5,889 nucleotides of DNA from JBHIER01 sp046760705 [NCBI: bacterium] (GTDB lineage Bacteria; JBHIER01; G020348925): assembly GCA_046760705.1 (NCBI GenBank), contig JBHIER010000237.1:1-5889 (forward strand), in the 5' to 3' direction. Shown here one piece after another: positions 1 to 5,878 of the stretch. Within the stretch, counting starts at the first letter, position 1, and each line of letters opens with the position of its first letter. Under the pieces are notes generated by a model. That model did no database searches. It saw nothing but the letters and a program-made list of their open reading frames with translations, and was not told where the DNA came from. The position numbers and the translations under genes were made by a program.

Positions 1-2441
1 ACATTGTTCCCGACATATCCCCTCACATGATAATAGTGGGAACCGCCCATCTCTGGCCAGGTGGTGCCGACCACATAGACCACATTCCCGACGCTCTTGG
101 CATCCATGGAGACGGCCCCTGAGACGTCCTCAATAATGCCCATGGCCGAAATCAAGAGCGTGTGAGGGATGGAGATCCGTTTTTCCCCCAAGGAGAACTC
201 ATTGTTGAGGCTGTCCTTGCCAGAGATGAAGGGGGTCCCGTACCCTTTGGCCATGTCGTAGCAGGCTTGGGCCGCCCGGACCAGGGCCCCCAATTTCTCC
301 GGATCGTCCGTATTGCCCCAGCAGAAATTGTCCAGCAGGGCCACCTGCCCCAGATCTCCCCCAACAGCCACGATCCCCCGCAGGGCCTCGTCGATGGCCG
401 AGGCGGCCATGTGATAGGGGTCGATATCGCCGTACTTCGGATTGATGCCGTTGGAGACGATGACGCCCCGCTCTGATGAGAGCAGAGGACGAAAGACGCA
501 GGCGTCGCCCGGCCCGTCGTTACCGGCCCCCTGGAGCGGCTTGAGCACGCTGCCCCCCTGAACTTCATGATCGTACTGCCGGATCACCCACTCCTTGGAG
601 CAGACGTTCCAGGAAGAGAGGATCTGTTTCAGGTAGGGGGTCAGATCGTCCGGGTCCTCAAAATCCGGCTCTGGATAGGTCGGCTTCTTCCAGCTCGCTC
701 TCCGGTGGGGCCTCGGCAGCCCGTGGTGCAGAAATTCCATATCCAGATCGGCTACCGTCTTCCCCTCATAGGTCAGGTGAAGCCGCCTGTCTCCAGTGAA
801 CTCTCCAATAACGGTTGCTTCCACGTCTTCGCTCCGAAAGACGGCCATTATCTCCTCCACCTTTTCTGGGTCCACAGAGATGACCATCCGCTCCTGGGCC
901 TCGGAGATCCATATCTCTGTGTAGGAGAGCCCTCTATATTTCAGTGGCACCTTCTCCAACTGGACTATAACTCCAATGGTACTACCCATCTCGCCCACGG
1001 CCGAGGAGAGCCCGCCGCCACCGCAGTCGGTGATAGCTCTGTAGAGTCCCCTGTCCCTGGCTTGGAGGAGGGTGTCCAGCATCTTCTTCTCGGTGATGGG
1101 GTTGCCGATTTGGACCGCCCCGCTGGAGATGACCTCCGACTCCTCGGTCAGTTCCGCCGAAGCGAAGGTCACCCCGTGGATGCCATCCCGTCCCGTCCTG
1201 CCCCCCACCAAGACGATCAGATCGCCGGGCCGCACCTCTTTGGTACTTCGAGCCTTAGGAAGAATACCCAAAGTGCCGCAATAGACCAGCGGATTGCCCA
1301 TATACCGCTCATCGAAGAGGACGGCTCCATTCGCTGTAGGAATGCCCATTCGATTGCCGTAGTCCCGCACACCTCCGACCACACCTTTGAACACCCTTTT
1401 GGGATGGAGCACCCCTTTGGGCACATCTTCGTGGGCCATATCCGGCGGACCGAAGCAGAAGACATCGGTATTGAGGACCGGCTTGGCCCCCAGACCCGTC
1501 CCCAAGGGGTCGCGAATGACCCCACCGATGCCTGTCCCGGCCCCACCGTAGGGCTCAATGGCCGAGGGATGATTGTGGGTCTCCACCTTGAAACAGAGAT
1601 TGTAATCTTCATCAAATTCAACGATACCGGCGTTGTCCTCAAAGACTGAAACACACCAGGGTTTGTTCAACTCCTGCGTCACCTTCATGATGGTCTCTTT
1701 GAGCAGGTTGTCGATGGTTCTGCCATCATATTCGATCAATCCCCGAAAGGTCTTGTGGACGCAGTGTTCTGACCAGGTCTGGGCCAGGGTTTCCAGTTCA
1801 ATATCGGTGGGGTTTCGCCCGAGGGTTGCAAAATGGCCGCGGATGGCCTTCATCTCGGTCAGATCCAGGTAGAGCTGCCCCTCCCGACTGATCCGCATCA
1901 GCTCTTCCTCATCAACGTTCAGGATATCCACGGACACCTTATGAAAAGTATATTCTGCCGTGGGCCCAAGGGGTGCCTCTCTCCCCTTGACCACATGTTG
2001 GATGACAGGATTGACCAGCAACTTCTCCGTGATCCGGTCCAGTTGCTCCTTTGAGATCTGGCCGCAGATACGGTATTTTCTGGCCGTCTTCACCGAGTTC
2101 ACCGCTTCGATCCCCAAATCCCGAATCCCTTTGGTTGCCGACTGCTCAACCGGGTCCATCACTCCCGGGTTGTAAGCGACCTCAACCACTAACCCTTTGC
2201 CCTGTGCCTCCGAGACCCCTTCACCTCCAACGGTGAACTCCTGAGTGATGGGATCGGTGAGCAGGCGCTCTCCGATCCGAAAGATGTCCGGCTTCGAAAG
2301 ATCGCCCTCGATGGTATAGACCTGGACCGTCTCGACCGACGTCACCCCAAAAATTCCCAAATCCTCGATATCCTTCTTCAACCCCGCCCCTGAAGCGTCG
2401 ACAACACCCGGTCTGTTTCTGACTTCAATCCTCCAGCTCAT
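1..2441 (-). CDS. purL: Phosphoribosylformylglycinamidine synthase, tandem PurS-PurL fusion (C-terminus missing)
   Basis: FGAM synthase converts FGAR, ATP and glutamine-derived ammonia to FGAM, the fourth step of cytosolic de novo purine synthesis; the glutaminase would be a separate PurQ, not seen here. The ATG at 2441 is preceded by GGGAG 8 nt upstream, and the frame then stays open for 813 codons to the window edge. Residues 1-73 and 82-154 are two PurS-like repeats. The PurL core follows: WSEHC at 223-227, then HK; ETHNHPSAIEPYGG at 287-300 with GTGIGG and RD (310-311); GNRMGIPT at 362-369; GGRTGRDGIHG at 413-423; VQIGNP at 443-448; DCGGGGLSSAVGEM at 472-485; ISEAQERM at 512-519; LLDNFCWGN at 702-710; SGKDSLNNE at 740-748. 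These are the metal/ATP-binding and FGAR-binding signatures of the family, and none is degenerate. The rest of the second AIRS-type C-terminal domain lies beyond the window; I estimate 150-200 residues are missing. It is transcribed divergently from the other genes. Identification is near certain; the fused PurS reading is from internal similarity plus family knowledge. Confidence 0.97.
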   Translation of the reverse strand, partial: MSWRIEVRNRPGVVDASGAGLKKDIEDLGIFGVTSVETVQVYTIEGDLSKPDIFRIGERLLTDPITQEFTVGGEGVSEAQGKGLVVEVAYNPGVMDPVEQSATKGIRDLGIEAVNSVKTARKYRICGQISKEQLDRITEKLLVNPVIQHVVKGREAPLGPTAEYTFHKVSVDILNVDEEELMRISREGQLYLDLTEMKAIRGHFATLGRNPTDIELETLAQTWSEHCVHKTFRGLIEYDGRTIDNLLKETIMKVTQELNKPWCVSVFEDNAGIVEFDEDYNLCFKVETHNHPSAIEPYGGAGTGIGGVIRDPLGTGLGAKPVLNTDVFCFGPPDMAHEDVPKGVLHPKRVFKGVVGGVRDYGNRMGIPTANGAVLFDERYMGNPLVYCGTLGILPKARSTKEVRPGDLIVLVGGRTGRDGIHGVTFASAELTEESEVISSGAVQIGNPITEKKMLDTLLQARDRGLYRAITDCGGGGLSSAVGEMGSTIGVIVQLEKVPLKYRGLSYTEIWISEAQERMVISVDPEKVEEIMAVFRSEDVEATVIGEFTGDRRLHLTYEGKTVADLDMEFLHHGLPRPHRRASWKKPTYPEPDFEDPDDLTPYLKQILSSWNVCSKEWVIRQYDHEVQGGSVLKPLQGAGNDGPGDACVFRPLLSSERGVIVSNGINPKYGDIDPYHMAASAIDEALRGIVAVGGDLGQVALLDNFCWGNTDDPEKLGALVRAAQACYDMAKGYGTPFISGKDSLNNEFSLGEKRISIPHTLLISAMGIIEDVSGAVSMDAKSVGNVVYVVGTTWPEMGGSHYYHVRGYVGNN

Positions 2442-2491
2442 AGTTATCTCTCCCTCAAATTCCTCCTCTTCGTTCCAAAATTGCACCAACA

Positions 2492-2520
2492 ATGTTAACA
2501 CATTTTTCGTCCGAGTGCAA
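2492..2520 (-). promoter_or_regulatory. Probable sigma70 promoter of purL
   Basis: Read on the minus strand, TTGCAC (2515-2520) is followed after exactly 17 nt by TAACAT (2492-2497). TGT just before the -10 makes an extended -10 (TGn). A- and T-tracts immediately upstream of the -35 (2521-2538) resemble an UP element. The start of transcription would fall near 2485, giving a leader of about 44 nt. The -35 matches consensus at only three positions, so the call depends on spacing, the extended -10 and the A/T tracts. Confidence 0.45.
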
Positions 2521-2578
2521 GATTTTTTTCAAAAATTCATGGCTGAGGAGCAGGAGTTAAAGACTCGGAGAATTGATG

Positions 2579-2607
2579 TTGACAAAAGTGACAGGATTAT
2601 ATATATT
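2579..2607 (+). promoter_or_regulatory. Strong sigma70-type promoter, rightward
   Basis: TTGACA (2579-2584) is a perfect -35 hexamer. After exactly 17 nt comes TATATT (2602-2607), five of six matches to the -10 consensus. Transcription should begin near 2613-2615, leaving a leader of about 115 nt before the ATG at 2729. It is the best-matching promoter in the window, and the first gene downstream is the 47-residue basic protein. Confidence 0.75.
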
Positions 2608-2609
2608 TG

Positions 2610-2635
2610 CTCACATTTGATGCACAAGATGTGAG
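2610..2635. repeat. Perfect 7-bp inverted repeat at the transcription start (operator or 5' hairpin)
   Basis: CTCACAT (2610-2616) is the exact reverse complement of ATGTGAG (2629-2635), with a 12-nt spacer; a G-T wobble (2609 with 2636) could extend it. It starts 3 nt after the -10 hexamer of the rightward promoter. That position suits a repressor site spanning the start, or a hairpin at the very 5' end of the mRNA. The half-sites are oriented TCACA...TGTGA, the reverse of a CRP site. Confidence 0.5.
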
Positions 2636-2640
2636 TGGCG

Positions 2641-2679
2641 CCCAATCCAGGGAGGGGGGACGATTCCCAGAAATTGGGA
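2641..2679 (+). other. Possible mutually exclusive hairpins in the mRNA leader
   Basis: TCCCA (2665-2669) can pair with TGGGA (2675-2679) around a 5-nt loop. CCCAAT (2641-2646) can instead pair with ATTGGG (2673-2678). The two stems share the 2675-2678 strand, so only one can form. Both are short, and no known riboswitch consensus was recognised. They lie about 40 nt upstream of the Shine-Dalgarno site. Confidence 0.25.
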
Positions 2680-2716
2680 GGAGAGTTTCCGTTTCCTGTT
2701 CTGTCGTTCATCTTCG

Positions 2717-2724
2717 AAAGGAGG
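2717..2724 (+). promoter_or_regulatory. Strong Shine-Dalgarno site for the 47-residue gene
   Basis: AAAGGAGG lies 4 nt before the ATG at 2729. It is a near-perfect anti-16S match and is what fixes this short frame, rather than the longer overlapping one, as the translated product. Confidence 0.8.
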
Positions 2725-2728
2725 ATCG

Positions 2729-2872
2729 ATGTCGAGAAAAGTGAGCAAGAGCAAACAAGCCCGAATAAGAATGAAGATCCGTCAAAAGTACAAGGCGCGC
2801 ATGAAAAGAAAGAAAGCCGAACTCAAAATGCTGAAAGCTGCCGCGCAGGCAGAGGAAAAGGAGGAACCCTGA
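2729..2872 (+). CDS. Very basic 47-residue protein of unknown function
   Basis: I do not recognise a named family. The frame begins MSRKVSKSKQARIRMK and ends at TGA 2870-2872. Eighteen of 47 residues are Lys or Arg, 17 of them within residues 3-36. The last part is alanine-rich and then acidic (AEEKEEP, residues 41-47). The pattern suggests a single amphipathic, helix-forming, nucleic-acid-binding peptide with an acidic tail, for example a ribosome- or nucleoid-associated factor; this is inference from composition only. No signal peptide, membrane segment or cysteine is visible. Support for a real gene comes from the AAAGGAGG site, the near-consensus promoter about 120 bp upstream with nothing else sensible to serve, and the abrupt end in a normal stop. 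It runs in the same direction as the membrane protein 165 bp downstream, possibly on one transcript. Confidence 0.7.
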   Translation: MSRKVSKSKQARIRMKIRQKYKARMKRKKAELKMLKAAAQAEEKEEP

Positions 2873-2882
2873 CTGTTTCGAC

Positions 2883-2899
2883 GGCAGAACCTTTCTGTC
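2883..2899 (+). other. Small hairpin after the basic mini-protein gene
   Basis: CAGAA (2885-2889) pairs with TTCTG (2893-2897) around CCT, extended by a G-T and a G-C pair to a 7-bp stem. It lies about 10 nt after the stop codon. There is no T-run after it, so it is not a canonical intrinsic terminator; it may stabilise the 3' end or cause weak termination. Confidence 0.25.
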
Positions 2900-2997
2900 C
2901 GCTCAATATTCGACCATCCCCCAACAAGTGCAGGTTCCACTCAGAGAATGAAGTATCTGAAAAAAAGATTCGTAGTCAAATTATGGTATAAGGGTTC

Positions 2998-3013
2998 GTG
3001 GCCCCAGGGCCAC
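2998..3013 (+). other. GC-rich hairpin in the leader of the membrane synthase gene
   Basis: GTGGCC (2998-3003) pairs perfectly with GGCCAC (3008-3013) around CCAG. It ends 9 nt before the Shine-Dalgarno site. There is no T-run after it, so it is not a standard terminator. It could affect ribosome access or protect the mRNA. Confidence 0.35.
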
Positions 3014-3022
3014 TCCGATCGT

Positions 3023-3029
3023 TAAGGAG
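3023..3029 (+). promoter_or_regulatory. Shine-Dalgarno site of the membrane synthase gene
   Basis: TAAGGAG ends 8 nt before the ATG at 3038, which fixes that start. Its first three bases are also the stop codon of a 25-codon frame at 2948-3025. Confidence 0.8.
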
Positions 3030-3037
3030 TTTCTCAG

Positions 3038-5878
3038 ATGGCGGTGCCGTATCGTAGAACGCTCTTTTTTCTCTTCTGGGCCTCCGGCCTCAGCGGGTTG
3101 ACCTACGAGGTGATCTGGACCCGGATGTTGACCCTCATCTTTGGCAACACCGTTTATGCCACGGCCACGGTCCTGTCCGTTTTTATGGCCGGTCTGGCCC
3201 TGGGAAGCTTCTACTTCGGGCGGTTCATCGACCATCGGAGAGACGTGTTGAAGATTTACGCCTATCTGGAGCTCGGACTGGGAGTTTATGCTCTCCTGTT
3301 GCCCTCCATACTCCCCCAATTTACGCCCCTGTATACCTGGATCTATCGGGAGTTCGGAGCGAGTTATTTTTCCCTGAGCGTGGTCCGGTTCGTGCTGAGC
3401 TTTCTGGCACTTTTGATCCCGACAACACTCATGGGGGCGACTCTGCCTGTTTTGAGTCGATATTTCATCCGCTCCCGGGGCGCGGTGGGCAGGGATGTGG
3501 GGCTGCTGTATGGTCTAAATACCTTCGGGGCTGTCGTGGGCTGTTTTGGAGCCGGGTTCATCTTTATCTTTGCGATCGGTGTTCACAAAACCGCATACAT
3601 GGCTGCTGCCATCAACCTCCTCGTCGGCATTGCTACCTGGGTCATCCAGAGGAGAACTGCCGAGACCGAGCTTGAGCAGAGGCGTGCCGAGGCCAAGTCC
3701 AAGAAGAAGGGGAAGACGGTCCGCTCAAGAAAAGTTCTTCGGTTGGTCTTAGTGGGCTTTGGGCTTTCTGGGTTGACAGCCCTGGCTTACGAAGTCTTCT
3801 GGATGCGAAGTTTGATCGCAGCCATGATCACCGACACCTATGCCTTCAGTGCCATGCTCACCACCATGCTTCTCGGTATTGCCCTGGGCAGTCTCATTTA
3901 TTCAAAGTTCTTGGATCGACCTGACAACCTGCTCCTCAAATTTGGCCTCCTCGAAATAGGAATAGGTTTGTCTGCTGTCATCTTAATGTGGTTCCTCCCC
4001 AAATTAGGCCCACTTGATGTCAAGATATGGGACTGGGCAGGTGCAAAAGCCACATGGTCCCTCGGGGTCGGTTTGTATTTCTTAGACACGTTCACCATAA
4101 TGCTCATCCCCGCCCTCTTGATGGGGATGACCTTTCCTCTGGTGAGCAGAATCTACACGACCAACATCGAACGGCGAGGCACAAGCATCGGAAGGATTTA
4201 CGCCGTCAATACTCTGGGGGCCATCTTCGGGTCCATTGTGGCCGGATTTGTTCTGATTCCAACTGTAGGGGTTATCAAGGGTATCATCATCATGTCCTTC
4301 ATCAATCTATTTGTCGGCAGTATGATTATCCTCTCGGCAACTCAATTGACGCATGCAACAAAAAGAACCCTGGTTGTGAGCTTTGGTGCATTGCTACTGT
4401 TTGTGGCTGTGCTGCTGCCCAAAGATATTGTGGCCCGAGTTTTTGCGCAAAGAAGGCCGGGATTCCAACTCATTCATATTCGCGAGGGTGTTACAACCAC
4501 AGTCACAATCTACCAACATCTCCAAAACTTAGAGAAGGAGATCGGGGCAAACGGCTACTGCGTGGCCGGGACCAATTACATGCTCCGAACGACACAGAAG
4601 ATTCAAGGCCATTTCCCTCTGCTCTTTCATCCCGATCCTCAAACTGTTCTGACAGTAGGATTCGGGAGTGGAGAAACGGCCTGGACAATCTCTCAACACG
4701 GCGTGAAAGAGATACACGCTGCGGAGATTTCGCCAGAGGTCATTGAGGTTTCCTCAAAATATTTCACCGAGACGAACCATCATATCACGAATAACCCCAT
4801 TCTTACCGTCATTATCATGGATGGCAAGAACTACGTCCTCATGACCGACAAAACATACGACGTGATTATGAACGACTCCATTCACCCGGGCCTGTCCGGG
4901 AACGGCAGTCTCTATACCAAGGAATACTTTGAAACCTGTAAGGCCCATTTGAATCCAGGCGGGATCATGTCCAGTTGGATTCCGCTGTTCCAAATGTCCG
5001 AACTCGATTTCAGGGTGTTGCTCAAGACCTTCAGAGAGGTCTTTCCCTTCACCTCGGTATGGTTCGGGAACAACTGTCTCAATCGCCATGCGCTCTTGGT
5101 TGGGTCGCCCGATCCCGACTTCAAAATTGACTTCAAATTGCTTGAAGAGAGGATGGTCGACCCAGCCATTCAGAGTAGTCTAAAATATATACACATCGAG
5201 AACGCATACGATGTCTTGGACTGCTTTGTTATGGGGCCTCAAACCGTCGCCAGCTATGTTGGAGACGCCCCTCTGAACACTGACGACAATGCCTATCTGG
5301 AATTCTCCACCCCCAGATGCCCGGACAGCAAGTACATCTGGTGGCAGAAGATTGCCCTCTTCAAAGAGAAAAGGGAGAGCGTTTATCCCTATCTGACCAA
5401 TGTGGGTGTTTCGCCAGAGGCTCAGGCTCAGGTTCAAACCACACTGCAAAAGTATTTTGACAGCACCGGCTTTCTCTTACAAGGCATCATGGACAAATTG
5501 AAGAACAACGACTCTCAGGCCGTTTCGAACTACCGAAAGGCCCTGCTTCTCAATCCCGATCACCGGGGAATAAAACGATTGATCGGTAACATTGTCGACT
5601 TCGGATTGGTGCCCAAACCGAAGACGGCCTTAGAATATTTGAACAATGCCCGTCTCTCCTATTATAAATGTGACTACGAGGACTCGATAGAGCTGATCAA
5701 GAAAGCCCTCGCCATCGACTCGACCTTAGCCACCGCACACTTCGCGCTCGGCCTCAATTATCAGGACCTGGGGTTGACGGACCAGGCGTGCGAAGCCTAC
5801 AAAACAAGCCTCACCTTAGACCCGGAATTGAAACTGGCCAAAGAGCGACTTCAGCAGTTGAGTTCTGGAGAAAAATGA
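3038..5878 (+). CDS. Polytopic membrane protein with spermidine-synthase-like domain and C-terminal TPR repeats
   Basis: The 946-residue product has three parts. Residues 8-204 and 233-435 are two homologous modules of about six membrane helices: LSGLT recurs at 18-22 and 243-247, ALGS at 54-57 and 282-285, LMGATLPVLSR (131-141) matches LMGMTFPLVSR (361-371), and NTFGAVVG (161-168) matches NTLGAIFG (391-398). A basic, Lys/Arg-rich linker (205-232) joins them. A further hydrophobic stretch is at 444-460. Residues about 478-760 form a spermidine-synthase-like Rossmann domain: VGFGSGET at 540-547, acidic E563 in AAEISPE, D595 in the IIMDG strand, YDVI then NDSIHPG at 607-618, LYTKEYFE at 625-632, and the family's closing NTDDNAYLEF at 747-756. 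TPR-like helices fill about 804-940. The usual DxxDP is DSIHP, so one acidic residue is missing and true aminopropyl transfer is uncertain. The fused membrane/spermidine-synthase family is common but its substrates are mostly unknown. The gene may be co-transcribed with the mini-protein upstream and is probably coupled to the next gene. Confidence 0.92.
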   Translation: MAVPYRRTLFFLFWASGLSGLTYEVIWTRMLTLIFGNTVYATATVLSVFMAGLALGSFYFGRFIDHRRDVLKIYAYLELGLGVYALLLPSILPQFTPLYTWIYREFGASYFSLSVVRFVLSFLALLIPTTLMGATLPVLSRYFIRSRGAVGRDVGLLYGLNTFGAVVGCFGAGFIFIFAIGVHKTAYMAAAINLLVGIATWVIQRRTAETELEQRRAEAKSKKKGKTVRSRKVLRLVLVGFGLSGLTALAYEVFWMRSLIAAMITDTYAFSAMLTTMLLGIALGSLIYSKFLDRPDNLLLKFGLLEIGIGLSAVILMWFLPKLGPLDVKIWDWAGAKATWSLGVGLYFLDTFTIMLIPALLMGMTFPLVSRIYTTNIERRGTSIGRIYAVNTLGAIFGSIVAGFVLIPTVGVIKGIIIMSFINLFVGSMIILSATQLTHATKRTLVVSFGALLLFVAVLLPKDIVARVFAQRRPGFQLIHIREGVTTTVTIYQHLQNLEKEIGANGYCVAGTNYMLRTTQKIQGHFPLLFHPDPQTVLTVGFGSGETAWTISQHGVKEIHAAEISPEVIEVSSKYFTETNHHITNNPILTVIIMDGKNYVLMTDKTYDVIMNDSIHPGLSGNGSLYTKEYFETCKAHLNPGGIMSSWIPLFQMSELDFRVLLKTFREVFPFTSVWFGNNCLNRHALLVGSPDPDFKIDFKLLEERMVDPAIQSSLKYIHIENAYDVLDCFVMGPQTVASYVGDAPLNTDDNAYLEFSTPRCPDSKYIWWQKIALFKEKRESVYPYLTNVGVSPEAQAQVQTTLQKYFDSTGFLLQGIMDKLKNNDSQAVSNYRKALLLNPDHRGIKRLIGNIVDFGLVPKPKTALEYLNNARLSYYKCDYEDSIELIKKALAIDSTLATAHFALGLNYQDLGLTDQACEAYKTSLTLDPELKLAKERLQQLSSGEK

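Larger units (their letters stand above)
2442..2728. other. Divergent intergenic region between purL and the basic mini-protein gene
   Basis: This 287-bp gap contains no convincing gene. It carries a leftward promoter with its A/T tracts, a rightward near-consensus promoter, a dyad just after that promoter, and an mRNA leader of about 115 nt with possible hairpins. Two small inverted repeats lie around the purL promoter: AATGT/ACATT (2491-2504, spacer TAAC) overlapping the -10, and TTGCAC (2481-2486) facing GTGCAA (2515-2520). A longer rightward frame starting with GTG at 2635 overlaps the region but has no ribosome site. Confidence 0.7.

Noticed and set aside
567-1649. A 360-codon rightward open frame opposite purL
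   Set aside because: It is antisense to a stretch of purL with all family motifs intact. Its translation resembles no protein family and follows from the codon bias of the real gene.
2596-2601. TATAAT on the minus strand as a second purL promoter
   Set aside because: No -35 match at usable spacing on that strand; the bases belong to the A/T-rich spacer and -10 region of the rightward promoter.
2635-2991. A 118-codon rightward frame beginning with GTG and covering the mini-protein region
   Set aside because: It has no ribosome site, begins about 20 nt after the expected transcription start, and its sequence is low-complexity and unlike a folded protein. The overlapping 47-codon frame has the strong Shine-Dalgarno site.
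2982-2992. A -10-like TATAAG or TATGGT as a separate promoter for the membrane synthase gene
   Set aside because: No acceptable -35 hexamer lies 16-18 nt upstream, so a private promoter cannot be supported.
2998-3013. Intrinsic terminator between the mini-protein gene and the membrane synthase gene
   Set aside because: The GTGGCC/GGCCAC stem is good, but no T-run follows and it sits just before the ribosome site of the next gene. I list it as a leader hairpin instead.
2981-3319. Leftward frames of 112 codons and similar within the membrane synthase gene
   Set aside because: They are antisense shadows of the real coding frame, with no ribosome site and polar low-complexity translations.
4027-4746. 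A 239-codon rightward frame in another phase inside the membrane synthase gene
   Set aside because: It lies wholly inside a well-supported frame. Its translation is rich in Arg, His and Cys, typical of an out-of-frame shadow, so I do not read it as a frameshift remnant.
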